Made by a program: the position numbers and the translations under genes
Notes under the pieces: model-generated
The model's input: the letters and a program-made list of their open reading frames with translations, nothing else
Database searches by the model: none
Told to the model about the DNA's origin: nothing
Origin: Euryarchaeota archaeon UBA89
Lineage (GTDB): Archaea > Thermoplasmatota > Poseidoniia > Poseidoniales > Thalassarchaeaceae
Reading direction: 5' to 3'
NCBI GenBank assembly: GCA_002495525.1
Contig: DAFS01000059.1
Location: 1-9,256 of the forward strand
Length of the DNA: 9,256 nucleotides
Shown: positions 7,984 to 9,256 of the stretch, in pieces
Layout of the letters: each line of letters starts with the position of its first letter
Numbering within the stretch: position 1 is the stretch's first letter

Positions 7984-8008
7984 GCAATCAACGAGGCGCT
8001 CCGTACAA

Positions 8009-8018
8009 ATGAATTATG
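8009..8018 (-). promoter_or_regulatory. Possible TATA box for moeA
   Basis: On the minus strand CATAATTCAT is centred about 30 bases before the moeA ATG. That would start the mRNA at or within a few bases of the ATG, giving a leaderless message. No ribosome site is visible, which agrees with this. The match is weak and the call is tentative. Confidence 0.3.
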
Positions 8019-8041
8019 CGTTGATTCTTGGAGAGTGTTAT

Positions 8042-8056
8042 TCAAATATTACTAAT
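8042..8056 (+). promoter_or_regulatory. Possible TATA box for the TauE/SafE gene
   Basis: An AT-rich TCAAATATTACTAAT stretch precedes the permease gene in the 86-base divergent gap shared with moeA. Placing transcription start about 25 bases downstream gives roughly 8070-8076. This would make the GTG at 8070 nearly leaderless, or leave a short leader carrying the GGAG site for TTG 8091. The evidence is composition and spacing only. Confidence 0.35.
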
Positions 8057-8069
8057 ATGACGCCTTATT

Positions 8070-8834
8070 GTGTTCATAGAAGGAGAGTTTTTGATTCTCT
8101 TTCTATTATTTCTGATTGCTATGCTATATTCCAGTGTTGGACATGGTGGAGCGTCAGGGTATCTTGCAATTTTGTCCCTAACAATTTATGCTGAATATGA
8201 TAGTGGGTGGTTAAAACAGCATGCATGGGCGTTAAATTTAGTAGTCGCTGCAATTGCTTTTTATCATTATAAAAAAGCGGGTTTTTTCAATGTAAAATTG
8301 ACTTTTCCGTTTATTCTAGCGAGCATTCCGTTTGCTATTATTGGAGGATATATGAAAGTTGATGGGGTTTTCTACGATACTCTGCTATCGATTACTTTAG
8401 TTTGGGCCGCATATAAATTATTACAAGTAAAAGAAATATATTCAACAATAGAATTTCAGGTTCCTAGCTTGAGATATGCTGCCCCCATTGGAGGAGGGAT
8501 CGGTTTGATGAGCGGCATTATAGGGGTGGGCGGAGGTATTTTCTTGTCCCCTATACTTTTACTGAAAAAATGGGCAGATCCGAAAACTGCTGCTGCAACT
8601 GCAGCGCTTTTTATCTGGGTTAATTCGATGGCGGGATTGGTCGGGGCTGGAATTTCAGGGCAATTGGTTATCCAAATGGATATCTTATTTCCTTTTGTTA
8701 TAGCAGTACTATTAGGAGGATATATAGGGGCGAAATATGGTTCCGAAAATGCCCACCAGGCTTTAATTAGAAAACTATTGATAGTTGTATTAATCATAGC
8801 TTCGTTGAAAAGAATATCTTATCTTTTGATATGA
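8070..8834 (+). CDS. TauE/SafE-family membrane permease
   Basis: The protein has 254 residues if started at GTG 8070 and belongs to the TauE/SafE family, whose members export sulfite, sulfoacetate or other small anions. Two related halves are visible, each with a glycine-rich motif: SSVGHGGASGYLA (21-33) in the first helix and SGIIGVGGGIFLSP (148-161) in the second half. About seven to eight membrane helices are predicted, with AAATAALFIWVNSMAGLVG (174-192) a family-typical block. The start is uncertain. GTG 8070 may be nearly leaderless, whereas AGGAGAG (8081-8087) lies just before an in-frame TTG at 8091, which would remove seven residues and keep the first helix. A TGA at 8058-8060 blocks any earlier start. 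It is divergent from moeA and ends exactly where the convergent zinc-ribbon gene ends. Substrate unknown. Confidence 0.88.
   Translation: MFIEGEFLILFLLFLIAMLYSSVGHGGASGYLAILSLTIYAEYDSGWLKQHAWALNLVVAAIAFYHYKKAGFFNVKLTFPFILASIPFAIIGGYMKVDGVFYDTLLSITLVWAAYKLLQVKEIYSTIEFQVPSLRYAAPIGGGIGLMSGIIGVGGGIFLSPILLLKKWADPKTAAATAALFIWVNSMAGLVGAGISGQLVIQMDILFPFVIAVLLGGYIGAKYGSENAHQALIRKLLIVVLIIASLKRISYLLI
8081..8087 (+). promoter_or_regulatory. Shine-Dalgarno-like AGGAGAG inside the permease 5' end
   Basis: AGGAGAG includes GGAG (8082-8085), which ends 5 bases before an in-frame TTG at 8091. This is a reasonable ribosome-site spacing and supports TTG 8091 over GTG 8070. It also encodes Glu-Gly-Glu if the longer form is made, so the match could be accidental. 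Confidence 0.3.
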
Positions 8835-9256
8835 TTATATTCCTATAAAATCAGAATGGCCACATTCCGGGTGTGCACAAATCACTTTGTATCTTTCTCT
8901 TTTAGGGCGAGGTATTCGCATCATTACGCCGCACATCGTACATTGATGAGTTACAATTTCTGGCTCTTTGGGTGTTGGGTCTTCATAATCTTCGAAATTT
9001 TCTTCCATCGAAGTCCAACCGATTTGATCTGAATAAGTATCTTCTTCTTCTGTAATTTTCTTTTGCCTCAAATTTAACTTGATGTTAATTCTACGCCCTT
9101 TCCTTTTCTTTTTTGTGGGCTTGGGTTTTCCTTTGGGTTTGACTTTAGGTTTAGGTTTGCGCTTAGGAGGAGATTTTGGTGCTTCTTTCTTAGGTTTACT
9201 AGGAGGTGTTGGAGGTTTGCCTGGCGGAGGCGGTGCTTTCCCGGGAGGCATTGGAG
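8835..9256 (-). CDS. Pro/Lys-rich protein with C-terminal zinc ribbon, possibly 5' partial
   Basis: The first visible ATG is at 9251 (138 residues), but the frame stays open to the window edge and the preceding codon is Pro in a Pro-rich context, so the gene may start outside. Numbering from that Met, residues 1-54 are mostly Pro, Lys, Arg and Gly (PPGK, PPPPGKPP, then KPKPKVKPKGKPKP) and must be disordered and highly basic. Residues 55-66 are still basic, and 67-98 are acidic (EEED, EENFEDYED). A compact C-terminal zinc ribbon follows: C104-x2-C107-x17-C125-x4-C130, ending GHSDFIGI. No hydrophobic helix is visible. The basic tail could bind nucleic acid or an acidic surface, and the ribbon could bind nucleic acid or protein; neither is shown. 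No named family is recognised. The stop directly abuts that of the convergent permease. Confidence 0.75.
   Translation of the reverse strand, partial: PMPPGKAPPPPGKPPTPPSKPKKEAPKSPPKRKPKPKVKPKGKPKPTKKKRKGRRINIKLNLRQKKITEEEDTYSDQIGWTSMEENFEDYEDPTPKEPEIVTHQCTMCGVMMRIPRPKRERYKVICAHPECGHSDFIGI

Noticed and set aside
7781..8194. 137-residue open frame on the + strand across the moeA 5' end and the permease start
   Set aside because: It overlaps two well-supported genes in another frame or strand, and its sequence is unlike a folded protein or known family. An ATG at 8057 in this frame also lacks a ribosome site.
8456..8797. 113-residue open frame on the - strand inside the permease gene
   Set aside because: It is antisense to the TauE/SafE gene. 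Its Pro/Ile-rich composition is what the reverse of Gly/membrane codons gives.

Overview
The window looks like a chromosomal segment of a mesophilic marine archaeon, most plausibly Marine Group II/III Euryarchaeota (Poseidoniales-like). The reasons are moderate-to-low GC by eye, very tight gene packing, TATA-like boxes rather than clear -35/-10 pairs, weak use of Shine-Dalgarno sites, a lipobox-type surface lipoprotein, a Pro/Lys-rich zinc-ribbon protein, and a bacterial-type UvrA such as mesophilic archaea often carry. The assignment is inferred from gene content; no rRNA or other phylogenetic marker is present.

Layout: (1) 1-741 (+) is the 3' part of a surface protein anchored by one C-terminal membrane helix. 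(2) 814-2292 (+) is a secreted lipoprotein with four Asp-box (BNR) repeats, preceded by a TATA-like box and a GAGGTG ribosome site. (3) 7983-2294 is a run of four minus-strand genes, in transcription order moeA (molybdopterin molybdotransferase), uvrA (nucleotide excision repair), a Bax inhibitor-1/YccA-type membrane protein and a LysE-family exporter. The gaps between them are 67, 48 and 4 bases. (4) 8070-8834 (+) is a TauE/SafE-family permease, divergent from moeA. (5) 8835-9256 (-) is a Pro/Lys-rich protein with a C-terminal zinc ribbon, running to or past the window edge.

The genes fall into housekeeping functions (Moco synthesis, DNA repair), three integral membrane proteins of transport or stress type, and two cell-surface proteins. 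Only the BI-1-like and LysE-like genes are close enough (4 bases) to suggest translational coupling and a shared role. Both convergent gene pairs end almost stop-to-stop, with 1 and 0 bases between them, so there is no room for a terminator between the genes.

No tRNA, rRNA, CRISPR array, insertion sequence, integrase or attachment site was seen. No intergenic stretch exceeds 90 bases. I did not find a clearly new biological system. The best leads are the Asp-box lipoprotein, the Pro/Lys zinc-ribbon protein and the BI-1/LysE pair.
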